From Roseibium marinum (GTDB lineage Bacteria; Pseudomonadota; Alphaproteobacteria; Rhizobiales; Stappiaceae), in NCBI RefSeq assembly GCF_002906165.1, contig NZ_PPCN01000001.1, positions 1,178,001 to 1,242,000 on the forward strand: a stretch of 64,000 nt of DNA, written 5' to 3'. The notes under the pieces were generated by a model that saw nothing but the letters and a program-made list of their open reading frames with translations, made no database searches and was not told the origin of the DNA. This document shows positions 8,322 through 17,279 of the stretch, piece after piece; the first letter of the stretch is position 1; each line of letters begins with the position of its first letter. The position numbers and the translations under genes were made by a program.

Positions 8322-9556
8322 GTCGCCCCCCTGATGATGTCGACCGGATTGAGCCGTGCGGCCTTGCGCGCCGGGATATAGCCGGCGATGCCGGAGGAGA
8401 AGAGGGCGAGAAGGCAGGCGATGATGTAGTGCGTCCCCGAAAAAAAGATCGGCAGATGCGTCATTTCCACGTCCTGGGTGAACTCGAAGCGGATGGTCGC
8501 CATATAGCTGGAAAGCCCGAAACCGAGCGCGGACCCGGCCAGCGCCCCCAGGATGCCGATGACGAGCCCTTCAAGCACAAAGATCTGCTGGATATCGGCT
8601 TCGGGAAATCCCAGCGACTTGAGGATGGCGATATCGCGGGCCTTTTCGTGGACGATCGTCGAGACGATGTTGAAGATGCCGAAGCCGGCCACCACAAGAA
8701 TTGCGCCGACCACGGTGTACATGATGACGTTTCGGACGAAAAACGCCTCCATCAGGCCTTCGTTGGCTTCCTCCCAGGAGATGGCCTTGTAACCGAGCTG
8801 CCGCTCCGCGCGGGCGGCGACATCGTTGGCTTGGCTGATGTTATTGAGCCGTATGGCGATGCTGTTGATGATGTCGGGCTTTTCCAGAAGGATCTGCACC
8901 GCCTTGAGGGGGGCGTAGGCGAGCCCTTCATCGCTTGTGGTGATGCCGGTATGAAACAGCCCGACGATCTTGAACCGTTTCGCGACCCCGCTCGCCGACG
9001 TCAGCGTCACGGTGTCGCCGACATCCGCACCCAGCCGTTCGGCCGCCTTGTCGCCGATGACAAGCCCGTTCGCCGTGGTTCCCAGGTCCTCGAAAGAGCC
9101 CTTGCGCATGTCGTCCCGGATATTCGATACGCTGAGTTCGCGCTTCGGATCGACACCCGTCAGCGTCATGCCGATGTCCTGGCCGCTGTAGCGCAGCACC
9201 GCCTGTCCGCTCAGCCGCTGAGCCAGCTTGCCGTCGACCCAGTCCCGCAGCGCGGCCAGCGCTTCCGTCGGGTTGCGGATGCCGCGCAGATCCTCTTTCG
9301 GCCGCAACCCGTAATAAGCGACGGCGTCGTAGACCGTGCTGGCCGGCTGCTCGGCGGGCGCGCGCTGTTCGTCGACAATCTCCACATGCGGTATGGCGTC
9401 GATCAGCGTTGCCGTGAAATCGCGCTGCGAGCCTTCCATGAGACTGGCCATGGCAACCGAAAACCCGACGCCGAGCGCCACCCCGAGAACCGAGACCACC
9501 GTCTGCCGCATCCGGGTCCTGATATGGGTCGCCGCGATCCGCAACAGCAGCATCAT
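8318..9556 (-). CDS. ABC transporter permease, FtsX/MacB family
   Basis: 412 residues with one N-terminal membrane helix, a large periplasmic MacB-like domain (about 45-270) and three C-terminal helices. The end, IPARKAARLNPVDIIRG, is the standard coupling tail of MacB/LolCE permeases. It overlaps both neighbours by 4 bp (ATPase downstream, HlyD-type adaptor upstream). With no outer-membrane factor nearby, the exporter probably borrows a TolC-like protein. Substrate unknown; candidates are a lipid, peptide or envelope component. Confidence 0.88.
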   Translation of the reverse strand: MMLLLRIAATHIRTRMRQTVVSVLGVALGVGFSVAMASLMEGSQRDFTATLIDAIPHVEIVDEQRAPAEQPASTVYDAVAYYGLRPKEDLRGIRNPTEALAALRDWVDGKLAQRLSGQAVLRYSGQDIGMTLTGVDPKRELSVSNIRDDMRKGSFEDLGTTANGLVIGDKAAERLGADVGDTVTLTSASGVAKRFKIVGLFHTGITTSDEGLAYAPLKAVQILLEKPDIINSIAIRLNNISQANDVAARAERQLGYKAISWEEANEGLMEAFFVRNVIMYTVVGAILVVAGFGIFNIVSTIVHEKARDIAILKSLGFPEADIQQIFVLEGLVIGILGALAGSALGFGLSSYMATIRFEFTQDVEMTHLPIFFSGTHYIIACLLALFSSGIAGYIPARKAARLNPVDIIRGAT

Positions 9557-10566
9557 CGCTCGTCTCCGGCCTCCGGCACGACTTTCTGCCCCTCTGTCAG
9601 ATCGGCCCGGTAGGGAAAGACCACGCGGCTTTCCTCCGCGAGACCGTCAAGCACCTCGATGGCCCGCGTTCCCCGGATGCCGGTCTTTACATCGATGGAT
9701 GCGACCCGGTTTTCCGCGTTCACCGTCTGCACTATGGTGCCGTTGAAGGCAGCGGGCGGCAGCAGCAGACTATCGTCGTTCTCGCGCGTGACGATGTTGA
9801 TTTCCGCGGTCATGCCGATGCGCAGGGGCGTATCGTCCGGCAGGTCGAGATAGACCCGGTAGTTCTTCAGGACGGGATCGCCCTTGGGCGTGATCCGCCC
9901 GACCGTGGCGCTCAGCTCCTCGTCCGGAAAGGCATCGGCCAGGATCAGCGCCTTCTGGCCTTCCGTCACCTTGGGAATGTCCTCCTCATTGACCTCGGCG
10001 ACCAGTTGCAGCGGTTTCGGCTGGCCGATCCAGAACAGGATCTCTCCGGGCTCCGCCACTTCCCCGACCGACCCGTCCTGCCTGAGGACCACCCCGTCCA
10101 TCGGCGCGACGATGCTGTAATCGAGCAGGCGTTCCTTCTGGGCCGCGATGATGGCGTTGATGCGGATCAGTTCGCTCTGCGCCCTGTCATAGATCTGCTG
10201 GCTGACCACCCGCCGCTCCAGAAGCTGCAGGGCGCGGTCGCGTTCGGACAGGGCCAGATCCTGCCGTGCTTCCAGCTCGGCGAGCGTCGCCCGGGCATCG
10301 CCGCTGTCGAGTTCCGCCAGCCCGTCGCCCTTCGTCACCTTCATTCCCTCGCAGCCGCACAGGGAAACGATCCGCTCCCGCACGATGCTGGTGACCTTCG
10401 CCCATCGGACCGGTTCGACGACGGCGGTCGCGTAGACGACTTCGGCGGCCCGGCCCTTGTAAGGATGAGCCACATTCACCTCCGGAGGGCGCACCGACCA
10501 CCAGTAGCCGCCGGCAATTGCCGCGGCGAGGGCGCAAAGCAGAAACAGATAACGTAACAATCGCAT
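9553..10566 (-). CDS. HlyD-family periplasmic adaptor (efflux)
   Basis: 337 residues: an N-terminal membrane anchor (about 5-25), biotinyl-lipoyl halves (about 40-95 and 155-185) around a short helical hairpin (about 95-150), then a beta barrel. Typical adaptor signatures are DYSIVAPMDGVVL and GDPVLKNYRVYLDL. First gene of the exporter operon, overlapping the permease by 4 bp. The short hairpin resembles DevB/MacA-type adaptors more than long type I secretion adaptors. Confidence 0.88.
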   Translation of the reverse strand: MRLLRYLFLLCALAAAIAGGYWWSVRPPEVNVAHPYKGRAAEVVYATAVVEPVRWAKVTSIVRERIVSLCGCEGMKVTKGDGLAELDSGDARATLAELEARQDLALSERDRALQLLERRVVSQQIYDRAQSELIRINAIIAAQKERLLDYSIVAPMDGVVLRQDGSVGEVAEPGEILFWIGQPKPLQLVAEVNEEDIPKVTEGQKALILADAFPDEELSATVGRITPKGDPVLKNYRVYLDLPDDTPLRIGMTAEINIVTRENDDSLLLPPAAFNGTIVQTVNAENRVASIDVKTGIRGTRAIEVLDGLAEESRVVFPYRADLTEGQKVVPEAGDER

Positions 10567-10770
10567 GAAGCACCTGTGCTGGATCCGGGCACAGACTACC
10601 GCGTCCCGGCCGCAATGCCATGCCCTGTGTCAAAACACCGGTCTGCGGTAAGGGGAAGCATTTGTTGGGCCTGAGGTTTGGCGGATTGCTCGCGCAATAC
10701 GTGGCGGGGGCCGTCATCGGGGAGGAACGCCAAGCAGGGCTGCCCGTCCGCTATTCGTCCGATCCCGGGG

Positions 10771-11511
10771 TCAGATGCGATCCTGGCAGCTTTTGCCTTT
10801 CTGTGCCTTGCCGGACACCCCGAACCTTTCCAGGGTCTCATTCAGGTCTTCAAGGTCGAGCACCTCCGCGATCTGGTCGCGGTGTCTCCGGTAAGCCACG
10901 GAGGTTCTGTCGAGGAAGCGCAGAACGACATAGCACTCGACGATCTCGGCCTGTTGCTCGTAGCGGTAGGACAGAAAGCTCTTTCCTGGGCGCAGGCGAT
11001 AGTCGTAAGGATCCTTGTAGGCAAGGTGTTCCGAGGCGACTTTGAGCAGGGAATAGCCCGTCTGCTTCCTGTTCTGGTGTTGCCATACGTGCATCAGTTC
11101 ATGTGCAAGCAGCGCAAGATCGTTGACCATTATCTCCCGCGGATAGCCTTGCGCGAAGTCGGCGGCATATCTGTCCCGGGTGAAATAGATCGTGTTCCCA
11201 AGGGTGACCGCAGCTGGTTTGGTCAGTAGCGCAGATCGTGCGCTTTCAACAAATTCGGCTTGCGTTCGAAAGGCCTTGTCATATGTCCCGCCTTGCGCGA
11301 TTTCGCTTTTCAGGCTCCGGTCCACCCGGTCTGCAAGCTTGTCGCGATTTGCCGAAAGGGAGACGATCCTGACCCAAATGCGGTTCATTGTGCCTTCGTA
11401 CAAAATGTCGGTGAAGGCATATTCATTCACGGTCAGGGTTCTGCAGGAGGCGAGCAGAAGGACGGATGAGACCAGAAGCAGCAGGCGGCAGCGTTTCGTC
11501 AAAAGCGTCAT
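10771..11511 (-). CDS. Putative zinc metallopeptidase lipoprotein (HELMHVWQH)
   Basis: 246 residues with a lipoprotein signal (hydrophobic core then L-A-S-C near residue 23). The motif HELMHVWQHQ (about 137-146) fits the HExxH zincin pattern with the H-x-W-Q extension seen in eCIS-core/DUF4157-like proteins. A later YRYEQQAEIVE segment offers a glutamate that could be the third ligand. It is probably anchored in the outer membrane. Its start overlaps the stop of the upstream secreted-protein gene by 4 bp, so the two are co-translated. Proteolytic activity is inferred from the motif only. Confidence 0.65.
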   Translation of the reverse strand: MTLLTKRCRLLLLVSSVLLLASCRTLTVNEYAFTDILYEGTMNRIWVRIVSLSANRDKLADRVDRSLKSEIAQGGTYDKAFRTQAEFVESARSALLTKPAAVTLGNTIYFTRDRYAADFAQGYPREIMVNDLALLAHELMHVWQHQNRKQTGYSLLKVASEHLAYKDPYDYRLRPGKSFLSYRYEQQAEIVECYVVLRFLDRTSVAYRRHRDQIAEVLDLEDLNETLERFGVSGKAQKGKSCQDRI

Positions 11512-12155
11512 TGGGAAGCCGTTCCCGTGATCGCGAACCTGCCGGTTATCAATTCACTGGCCGGACAGGTGCCCAGGGCGAGCATGGAGATCGTCTTGCC
11601 CTTGCCGATGAAGGACGAGGAGGGCGCAAAGAATTGCGGTTGCCCGGCAGGTGTATCCACAGTCTTGCCATCGACGGTAAGTGTCAGTTTGGGGTCGCCG
11701 CAGCCGCTGCCTTTGGACTCGAAGGAAAAGACGAATTCGGTCGGCTCCTGAAAATGGCCGAGCAGGAGCTGCTTCTGGACAGGCGCGCTCCAGGTAAATT
11801 GTTCGAAGGGAACGGTTTGCGTGTTCCGGATCTCCCAGGTGCAGGATTTCGGCTGGCCGGGTCTGGATTGCGTCAGGGAGATCTGCCGCGCGCTGACAAA
11901 GGCACTGGTTCCCTCGCCGATCTTTGCGATCACGGAATTCTGGTCGGTCGTGACGGCGAATTCGGCATACTGGCCATCGACGATTTCGGTGCAGCTCAGC
12001 ATGAAGAGCCTGGGTTCGTCGAAGGGCGGATCATTCAGATAGATCCGCTCCCCCTGTCCGGCGAGATGCCAGTAGCCGGAAAACACGGTATCGGCGAGCG
12101 CGGACTGAGCGGCTGAAAAACACAGCACCAAGGATAACAGGACTTTGTACGTCAA
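11508..12155 (-). CDS. Secreted protein of unknown function, partner of the peptidase gene
   Basis: 215 residues from a TTG start at 12155, chosen because GGGAGG lies 7 nt upstream and the product then opens with a clean signal peptide (MTYKVLLSL... ALA). The frame continues upstream but that part is not protein-like. The mature part is beta-rich with several cysteines, suggesting a disulfide-stabilised periplasmic or extracellular domain. It overlaps the downstream metallopeptidase gene by 4 bp. No family recognised. Confidence 0.65.
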   Translation of the reverse strand: MTYKVLLSLVLCFSAAQSALADTVFSGYWHLAGQGERIYLNDPPFDEPRLFMLSCTEIVDGQYAEFAVTTDQNSVIAKIGEGTSAFVSARQISLTQSRPGQPKSCTWEIRNTQTVPFEQFTWSAPVQKQLLLGHFQEPTEFVFSFESKGSGCGDPKLTLTVDGKTVDTPAGQPQFFAPSSSFIGKGKTISMLALGTCPASELITGRFAITGTASQ

Positions 12156-12519
12156 ATAATTGCCTCCCAAATACTCGTCATAATTACCTACGCGCAAATG
12201 GCCGGGCAAGCAATCGGAAACGGGAGGCCGAGGCTGGCCGGATGGTCTCATGCCGAGGAGGGGCAAAGGTCCGTCTCGAAGTATGAACGGCCCATCCTTC
12301 GAGACAGCGCATCGCGCTTCCTCACGATGAGGATCGGGCTGAAGAAGTGCTGTCCGAGATCAGACACCTGGTTCTGCGGATGCAACAACGGCTCCCGGTT
12401 TCGTCTCGTACGGTTAGGCTGACAAGCGGGCAAAGGCACGCCCTTCTGTCTTTGTCGATTTTCTTAAATCCGGACGCAGGTGGGGTGAAACGCACAGGCC
12501 CCCGGCAGGTCAGGGCTGG
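12156..12519. other. 364-bp intergenic region
   Basis: No convincing gene. It contains the RIME-like palindromic repeat at 12293-12332 and otherwise nothing I can identify. Confidence 0.4.
12293..12332. repeat. RIME-like palindromic intergenic repeat
   Basis: The block opens CATCCTTCGAGACAGCGC, continues with a GCGC-rich middle and ends CTCACGATGAGG. This resembles the widespread rhizobial intergenic palindromes of the form CATCCTTCGAG...CTCAGGATGAGG. It lies in a gene-free gap. Recognition is by pattern; no second copy is present in this window. Confidence 0.5.
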
Positions 12520-12732
12520 TCAGTAATGCGGCGGTTTTTCGCCCTGGTGACCGGGCAGGACATTTTCCATGAGTTCATCCACCTGCTCGGTCATGTTGCC
12601 CACAAGCCGCGTCAGCCTGTCGATCTGCTTGCCCTGGCCGACGACCACCTGGTTGAGCTCATCGATCGTGTGCGTTGCATGGGCGAGCGAGATTTCGAGC
12701 TGTTCCAGCCTTTGTTCATGGTCATTCGCCAT
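12520..12732 (-). CDS. slyX: SlyX family protein
   Basis: 70 residues, predicted to be almost entirely one coiled coil: RLEQLEISLAHATHTIDEL followed by heptads to about residue 55, then a Pro-rich tail ending PPHY. This is the SlyX pattern. Function is unclear in the family. Start is ATG at 12732 with AGGAGG upstream; the longer frame is not supported. Confidence 0.85.
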   Translation of the reverse strand: MANDHEQRLEQLEISLAHATHTIDELNQVVVGQGKQIDRLTRLVGNMTEQVDELMENVLPGHQGEKPPHY

Positions 12733-12990
12733 GGGCACCTCCTGATGGTTGGGTCGCGAAACACGATAAGATCGATCTGCTTTTCCGCGTCCGGTTGAAA
12801 GCGGCCCGGTCCGGGAAGGCAAATCCCCGGCGACCTTATATGGCGTCCGCGGCGAGACAACAATTTCAATCATCGGATTTTGCCGATAGTTTGAAACAGC
12901 GTCCGGGACGCCCTGTCCGGTGAGCTGGATCCTGGCGCGTGCCGCCAGAAAGAGACGACTGCCTGAAGAAACGATTTACCGAGGAATTTC

Positions 12991-13695
12991 ATGCCCGACC
13001 TGTCCGAATTTCCGATCACGCGCAAATGGCCGCCCAGACATCCCGACCGGATCCAGCTTTATTCCCTGCCGACGCCGAACGGCATCAAGGTGTCTGCGAT
13101 GCTGGAGGAAACCGGCCTGCCTTACGAAGCGCACAAGGTGGATTTCGCCACAGGAGACCAGAGGAGCCCGGAGTTCCTTTCGCTCAACCCCAACAACAAG
13201 ATCCCGGCGATGATCGACCCTGACGGGCCCGACGGAAAGCCGCTGCCGCTGTGGGAATCGGGCGCCATGCTGATCTATCTGGGCGAAAAATCCGGCAGGC
13301 TGCTGCCGGCGGACCCGGCCCGGAAGGCGGAAACCATCCAGTGGCTGATGTGGCAGATGGGCGGTCTCGGGCCGATGGCCGGCCAACTGGGCTTCTTTCA
13401 CAAGTTCGCCGGCCGCGACTACGAGGACCGCCGCCCGTTCGAGCGCTACCGCGACGAGGTCAAGCGGCTGCTCGGCGTCCTGGACCGGCACCTGGACGGC
13501 CGCGACTTCATCATCGGTGCCGATTACACCATCGCCGACATCGCCACCTGGCCCTGGATCCGCAACCTTGGTGGTTTCTACGAGGCGGGAGAAGTTCTCG
13601 GCCTCGCGGATTTCAAGAACGTGATGCGCTGGCTGGATATATGCATGCGCCGCCCGGCGAGTGAAAAGGCGGTCGACATTCCACCGAGGGAGTGA
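12991..13695 (+). CDS. Glutathione S-transferase family protein, Ure2p/YfcG-like
   Basis: 234 residues: N-terminal thioredoxin-like domain (about 20-105) and helical C-terminal domain (about 110-220). The opening LYSLPTPNGIKVSAMLEE has the T/S-P-N-G-x-K pattern of Ure2p-type GSTs such as YfcG and YghU, which use glutathione for disulfide-bond reduction rather than classical conjugation. NPNNKIPAM and WESGAMLIYL (cis-Pro loop and glutathione-gamma-Glu site) are intact. Stands alone on the plus strand. Confidence 0.88.
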   Translation: MPDLSEFPITRKWPPRHPDRIQLYSLPTPNGIKVSAMLEETGLPYEAHKVDFATGDQRSPEFLSLNPNNKIPAMIDPDGPDGKPLPLWESGAMLIYLGEKSGRLLPADPARKAETIQWLMWQMGGLGPMAGQLGFFHKFAGRDYEDRRPFERYRDEVKRLLGVLDRHLDGRDFIIGADYTIADIATWPWIRNLGGFYEAGEVLGLADFKNVMRWLDICMRRPASEKAVDIPPRE

Positions 13696-14125
13696 TGCTC
13701 AAGACGGCCTCTCATTCTCCAGGCAGATAGGGGGCGCGGCGCGGCGGCAGGCATGATCGAATGGTCCGCCCGGTCATCGGGAGAACGGTCGCCGGCTATG
13801 TCTGCACCGGCACGCCGCGGCGGTCCGCGAAACGGTGGCATTTTTCTGCACATTAAATCGTTGAGGTTCGAAACTGACCTAGCGTCATATTTCTGATGCG
13901 CAACTAGAGACGGAAAAGTGCAGGCTTCCATTTGGTAAAATCGATGGAGAATCCATATCGCAAAAGCACAATTTACAATTTATTTGATATTCCGGCGATT
14001 ATTTCGCCGATTTCAAGAAATTTTCTTCGCGGCGGTATCGACTTGGCCGGTATTTTTCTTACAATCGATTTTGTGTTGCACCGCACACCTCCCATGCGGG
14101 GCCACGTTGAACAGGACCAGAACAC
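13696..14125. other. 430-bp region without a convincing gene
   Basis: GC-rich near 13720-13830, then increasingly AT-rich. Long open frames on both strands overlap each other and do not look like proteins. The AT-rich part probably holds the promoter of the small gene at 14126. Confidence 0.4.
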
Positions 14126-14347
14126 ATGCTGTACACTGCCTATGTGGCCGTGTGCCTTGCATCTACACCGGTTCAGGACTGCAACAGGGACAGCGCGCTC
14201 AACTGGATGGTTGCGCCGGGTATGTACCACCTGTCCTATTGCATGGTCCGCGGACAGCAATTCGCCGCCACTTCCGGCATCGTGAAGGACGGCGATATTG
14301 TGAAGGTCTACTGCAAGGCACCCGACCAGTTCAGGAAAGCCGGCTGA
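14126..14347 (+). CDS. Small Cys-containing conserved hypothetical protein
   Basis: 73 residues. MLYTAYVAVCLAS suggests a short hydrophobic leader, followed by a compact domain with further Cys residues (CNRDSAL, SYCMV, VYCKAP), aromatic residues and a GQQFAATS segment. I recall similar small rhizobial proteins of unknown role, with paired Cys and the same A-V-x-P-x-Y-H region. It ends at a likely terminator (14378-14414). Confidence 0.55.
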   Translation: MLYTAYVAVCLASTPVQDCNRDSALNWMVAPGMYHLSYCMVRGQQFAATSGIVKDGDIVKVYCKAPDQFRKAG

Positions 14348-14377
14348 CAGGCTCCCTCCCATCTGAACGCCACCTTG

Positions 14378-14414
14378 AAATCCGGACGCTCCGAAAGGAT
14401 CGCCCGGATTTTTC
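14378..14414 (+). terminator. Likely rho-independent terminator
   Basis: AAATCCGG (14378-14385) pairs with CCGGATTT (14404-14411) across an 18-nt loop and runs into TTTCTTTTC. It closes the small gene at 14126-14347. The following stretch to 14668 is gene-free. Confidence 0.6.
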
Positions 14415-14668
14415 TTTTCAAGGGTTTGGGCGGGGGAAGGGAAAATGGGTGCTATGGGAGGGGAGTGGTCATTCACTGCAAGGTGCATCAATGGCCGCTT
14501 TGGGTCGAGAACGACGTCTCAAGTCTATATCGCCTACACCAGAAGTAGGCCTATCTTCGGCACCATAACCCTAACCTGATCGGACGGCGAATATAACGGT
14601 ATTGGCTCCCATCCCATTCAGGAGTGGGCTCTTCCGGCAAACCGGCCATACCGCTAGCCGAAGGCGGT

Positions 14669-14824
14669 TCAGTTTTGTTTGAACTCATTCTCTACCAACC
14701 GCTGTTTAAGCTTTTCAGCAACAGCTTCGGAATTTGGCCAAAGCTTGACCAAAATTTTGTGTTCAACGCAACTTTGCCGGGCTACGGTTCCGCCGATTGG
14801 GTTTGACCCAGTCCCATACAACAA
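14669..14824 (-). pseudogene. Probable C-terminal gene fragment or very small gene
   Basis: A 51-codon reading frame on the minus strand with protein-like composition. It contains an amphipathic run (EHKILVKLWPNSEAVAEKL) and ends EFKQN-stop. It can begin only at TTG codons near 14824 and has no ribosome site. The opening YGTGSNPIGGTVARQSC looks like the inside of a domain. It directly follows the secreted-protein gene at 14853-15191 on the same strand, so it may be the tail of a decayed gene in this AT-rich patch. Confidence 0.3.
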
Positions 14825-14852
14825 ACGAAAAGAATAATTGTATTTCTATGCT

Positions 14853-15191
14853 TCAAAACTTTTCAAGAACTTCCTTGAACAATCCATCTGCGATATATTC
14901 GCCTTCCGGAAGAAAATCTTGATGCGAACTTATGATGAGTAGTTCTCTAGATTCGGCGCAATAACGACGAATAAAGTCAATTCGATCTTGTTTAGTATCG
15001 AGTGATTGAGATGCTCCACTCTTTTCGATCAAAAATTCCCCCTCCCGAAGACATACGCCATACTCAAGCGCTGCATCAAAACTTTCTGGAAAGGTTTCGT
15101 TCATAGATTGAGAGAAAACAGGTGTAGTAATCACCAATACAGGAAATAATAACGCCAGAGACTTCTTCACGGCGTAGTGGCATATATTCAT
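14853..15191 (-). CDS. Small secreted protein of unknown function
   Basis: 112 residues from ATG 15191: a signal peptide (MNICHYAVKKSLALLFPVL... VFSQ) followed by an acidic domain of about 85 residues with two Cys (YGVCL, RRYCAES). The AT-rich codon usage matches the neighbouring accessory genes and differs from the core genes. An ATG 42 bp further upstream is possible but adds residues ahead of the signal peptide. No family recognised. Confidence 0.55.
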   Translation of the reverse strand: MNICHYAVKKSLALLFPVLVITTPVFSQSMNETFPESFDAALEYGVCLREGEFLIEKSGASQSLDTKQDRIDFIRRYCAESRELLIISSHQDFLPEGEYIADGLFKEVLEKF

Positions 15192-15229
15192 AGCATACCC
15201 ATTAAAGTGAAAATTCCACCAGCAGAGCT

Positions 15230-15400
15230 TCATCTACCCGACAGCCACGAGGTTATTGGGTGCGTGCCGCGCGCTCCTTCTTGTAGTTTTTGACCTATTG
15301 CACGCATTCGGTCATCGACTGCATCATCCGGTATTCGGGATACATGCTCCATCCCTTGCACTCGCCTTAAAGTAAGCGCTTCTGCCGGATATCGTACCTG
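15230..15400 (-). pseudogene. Decayed paralogue of the adjacent 221-residue protein gene
   Basis: The minus-strand frame reads PAEALTLRRVQGMEHVSRI followed by PDDAVDDR, closely matching TTEAQRFIQEVMEHLSQI followed by PDDAIADG near the N-terminus of the intact gene just upstream (15406-16071). The similarity stops after the PDDA segment and the frame ends at 15230. The DNA is also recognisably similar (a gactgcatcatccggtatt type block against gattgcatcatctggtatt). This points to a tandem duplicate that has been truncated. Confidence 0.5.
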
Positions 15401-15405
15401 GCGCG

Positions 15406-16071
15406 TTATGAACGCAAAAGCCTCTTGGTTGAGCCGACAGCGGCCGCGATCCGAGAATAATGTACTTTCCGTTTTTTTGAGTCTCCGACAGACCGCAGCA
15501 GTCTGGTGACCGTTTCATCGATCGCAGTCACTGTTTCCTGGTTCGCTCTGGCCAAATTGGTTTTGAAAACAGCGCGATATGGGTGCTTTTTCTCAGTGAC
15601 ATCTGGGGCATTTGGATCCGCGTATTTGGACACAATACCATTAAGCTTGCGGGAAAGCTTCCTGAGTTCCTCTCCCGCTTCCCAATAATTGGGCCACTGT
15701 TCCATAGTGGAGCTCGCGCGCGCAAAAACGGACACCATGCAGTCGATCCGGTATTCCGGGAGCAAACCGCTCAGACACTCATTGCTGTCATTCATAATTA
15801 GCCAAACAACGTCGCGTGTGTCGCTGTAGTCATCGGCACCGGTCAGCTTTGGGTCCCGCTCGTCTTCGCCATCCGTACCGGAAAAAGTTTCTGAAGGACC
15901 GTCAGCGATTGCATCATCTGGTATTTGAGAAAGGTGCTCCATAACTTCTTGAATAAATCTTTGGGCCTCTGTGGTCGTAACTGAAGAATCATCTCCACCC
16001 CTTGCGCCCGCTTCAAACGAAGGTAGGAGAAGAAAAACAATAAAAGTGGCTACGCATTTTCCTATTTTCAC
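15406..16071 (-). CDS. Secreted protein of unknown function (accessory patch)
   Basis: 221 residues with a signal peptide (MKIGKCVATFIVFLLLPSF, cleavage near AGA), an acidic low-complexity stretch (about 50-80, rich in D/E/G) and a basic helical C-terminus. Two Cys (ECLSG, DCMVS) could form a disulfide. No recognised domain. Its start overlaps the stop of the upstream secreted hydrolase gene by 4 bp, so the two are translationally coupled. Codon usage is AT-richer than the core genome. A degraded paralogue follows directly downstream. Confidence 0.6.
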   Translation of the reverse strand: MKIGKCVATFIVFLLLPSFEAGARGGDDSSVTTTEAQRFIQEVMEHLSQIPDDAIADGPSETFSGTDGEDERDPKLTGADDYSDTRDVVWLIMNDSNECLSGLLPEYRIDCMVSVFARASSTMEQWPNYWEAGEELRKLSRKLNGIVSKYADPNAPDVTEKKHPYRAVFKTNLARANQETVTAIDETVTRLLRSVGDSKKRKVHYSRIAAAVGSTKRLLRS

Positions 16072-16919
16072 GGCGAACTCGCCTTGGCAATAAGCCGAAT
16101 AGTTTCTGTTCTACGCATCAACTGATTGTGTTTCGCGTCAAGCTCGAGAAGTTGAACGTTTCGACCGATTTTTTCCAAAGCCTTAGCCTGCAACTTGGCC
16201 AATTCTGATGGTGTCGAAGTGTCCTGTAGCCCGGCAACAATGTAGAAGGCTTGCTCGGTACTGGTGCCTTCAATGAAATTGTGTGGTGATAGCGATTTCG
16301 GCCACGAAGAATTTTTCCGGTAGGTTCTGCGCCAAAACTGAATATTCCATGGGGTTCCAACGAGGACGAACGAGTCTGCGATGGAGGGAGCACGGCCAGC
16401 AATCACGCCTGCAATAGCAGCTCCTCCTGAGTGGCCGACGATGGTGACCTTCGCATTCGAAAAGCGTTCTCGCTGTTCAGCGAGAAACGCCTGCTCCTGA
16501 TCCACAACTGGTTTTCTGTAGCCATCTCGTTTAAGGCGCTTCCCGCTTGACCGGTTACCGTTGCCATCGCCATATCCCCGACGGATGGGGACAACAAAAA
16601 CATAGTTCTTTATGCCGGCAGCATCGAACCGGTCTGCATAATCCATCGCGAGCTGAAACATGTAGTCTCCCTCACCGTCACTGCGCGACATGTCCCCATG
16701 CAGCATGATGATGGCACGTTTCACATCGGCGTCGGAAAGATCGGAACTGCTCTTGATTTCCTTGTAAGCGGTACATCCAGCCGGTGACGTGTAGGCTTGG
16801 GCTGTTTCAATCTCGCATTTTGATGATGAGGCAGCCAGCGCAACTTTAAAGTGCCCAATATTAAGCGCGCTAAAAACAACCAGCATTACAAGCCAAAATA
16901 TTCGTCGCAATTTGAGCAC
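16068..16919 (-). CDS. Secreted alpha/beta hydrolase
   Basis: 283 residues: signal peptide (about 1-30), then an alpha/beta hydrolase fold. Visible features are the oxyanion region IIMLHGDMSRS, the nucleophile elbow GHSGGAAIAG (Ser near 165), the acid in AGLQDTSTP and the His in DAKHNQL. The family covers esterases, lipases and peptidases; the substrate cannot be deduced. It is first of a coupled pair with the 221-residue secreted protein (4-bp overlap), which could be a partner or an inhibitor. Confidence 0.75.
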   Translation of the reverse strand: MLKLRRIFWLVMLVVFSALNIGHFKVALAASSSKCEIETAQAYTSPAGCTAYKEIKSSSDLSDADVKRAIIMLHGDMSRSDGEGDYMFQLAMDYADRFDAAGIKNYVFVVPIRRGYGDGNGNRSSGKRLKRDGYRKPVVDQEQAFLAEQRERFSNAKVTIVGHSGGAAIAGVIAGRAPSIADSFVLVGTPWNIQFWRRTYRKNSSWPKSLSPHNFIEGTSTEQAFYIVAGLQDTSTPSELAKLQAKALEKIGRNVQLLELDAKHNQLMRRTETIRLIAKASSP

Positions 16920-17279
16920 TGACTACCCTCTACAATTGAATACGTTTTCAGCGTGAGACCGCGTGAGTTCCACTTAACTCAATGAGTTGATTTTCGATAT
17001 TAAATGGCTTCGATGAACCCAAGGAGTTTAACAACAGCGACTTCGATTATGTCAAGGCGATAGGCATTCAAGCTAAGCCAAGATTGGAAAGAGCATCCAA
17101 ATCAATGTATCCATGCTCTATTATATATGAGGGGCGCGTTGACAGCCTCGTAGCGTGTTTAAAATTCGTTAGCGTCATATGCTCGCAATTAAGACTTGCA
17201 GAGTTTGTAGCTTAAATGACATGTTGATAGCGTAATTATTTGCTATTAACGGGGAGCTCTTTCATAGAGGAACTTTTTC
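16920..17279. other. AT-rich 360-bp intergenic region
   Basis: No gene seen. It separates divergent genes (the hydrolase pair leftward, a small secreted protein rightward) and is much richer in A+T than the core, as expected for promoters in acquired DNA. I found no tRNA or attachment repeat in it. Confidence 0.45.

Noticed and set aside
14500-14640. Possible tRNA or attachment site at the left edge of the AT-rich patch
   Set aside because: I could not fold a cloverleaf or find a direct repeat at the right edge.
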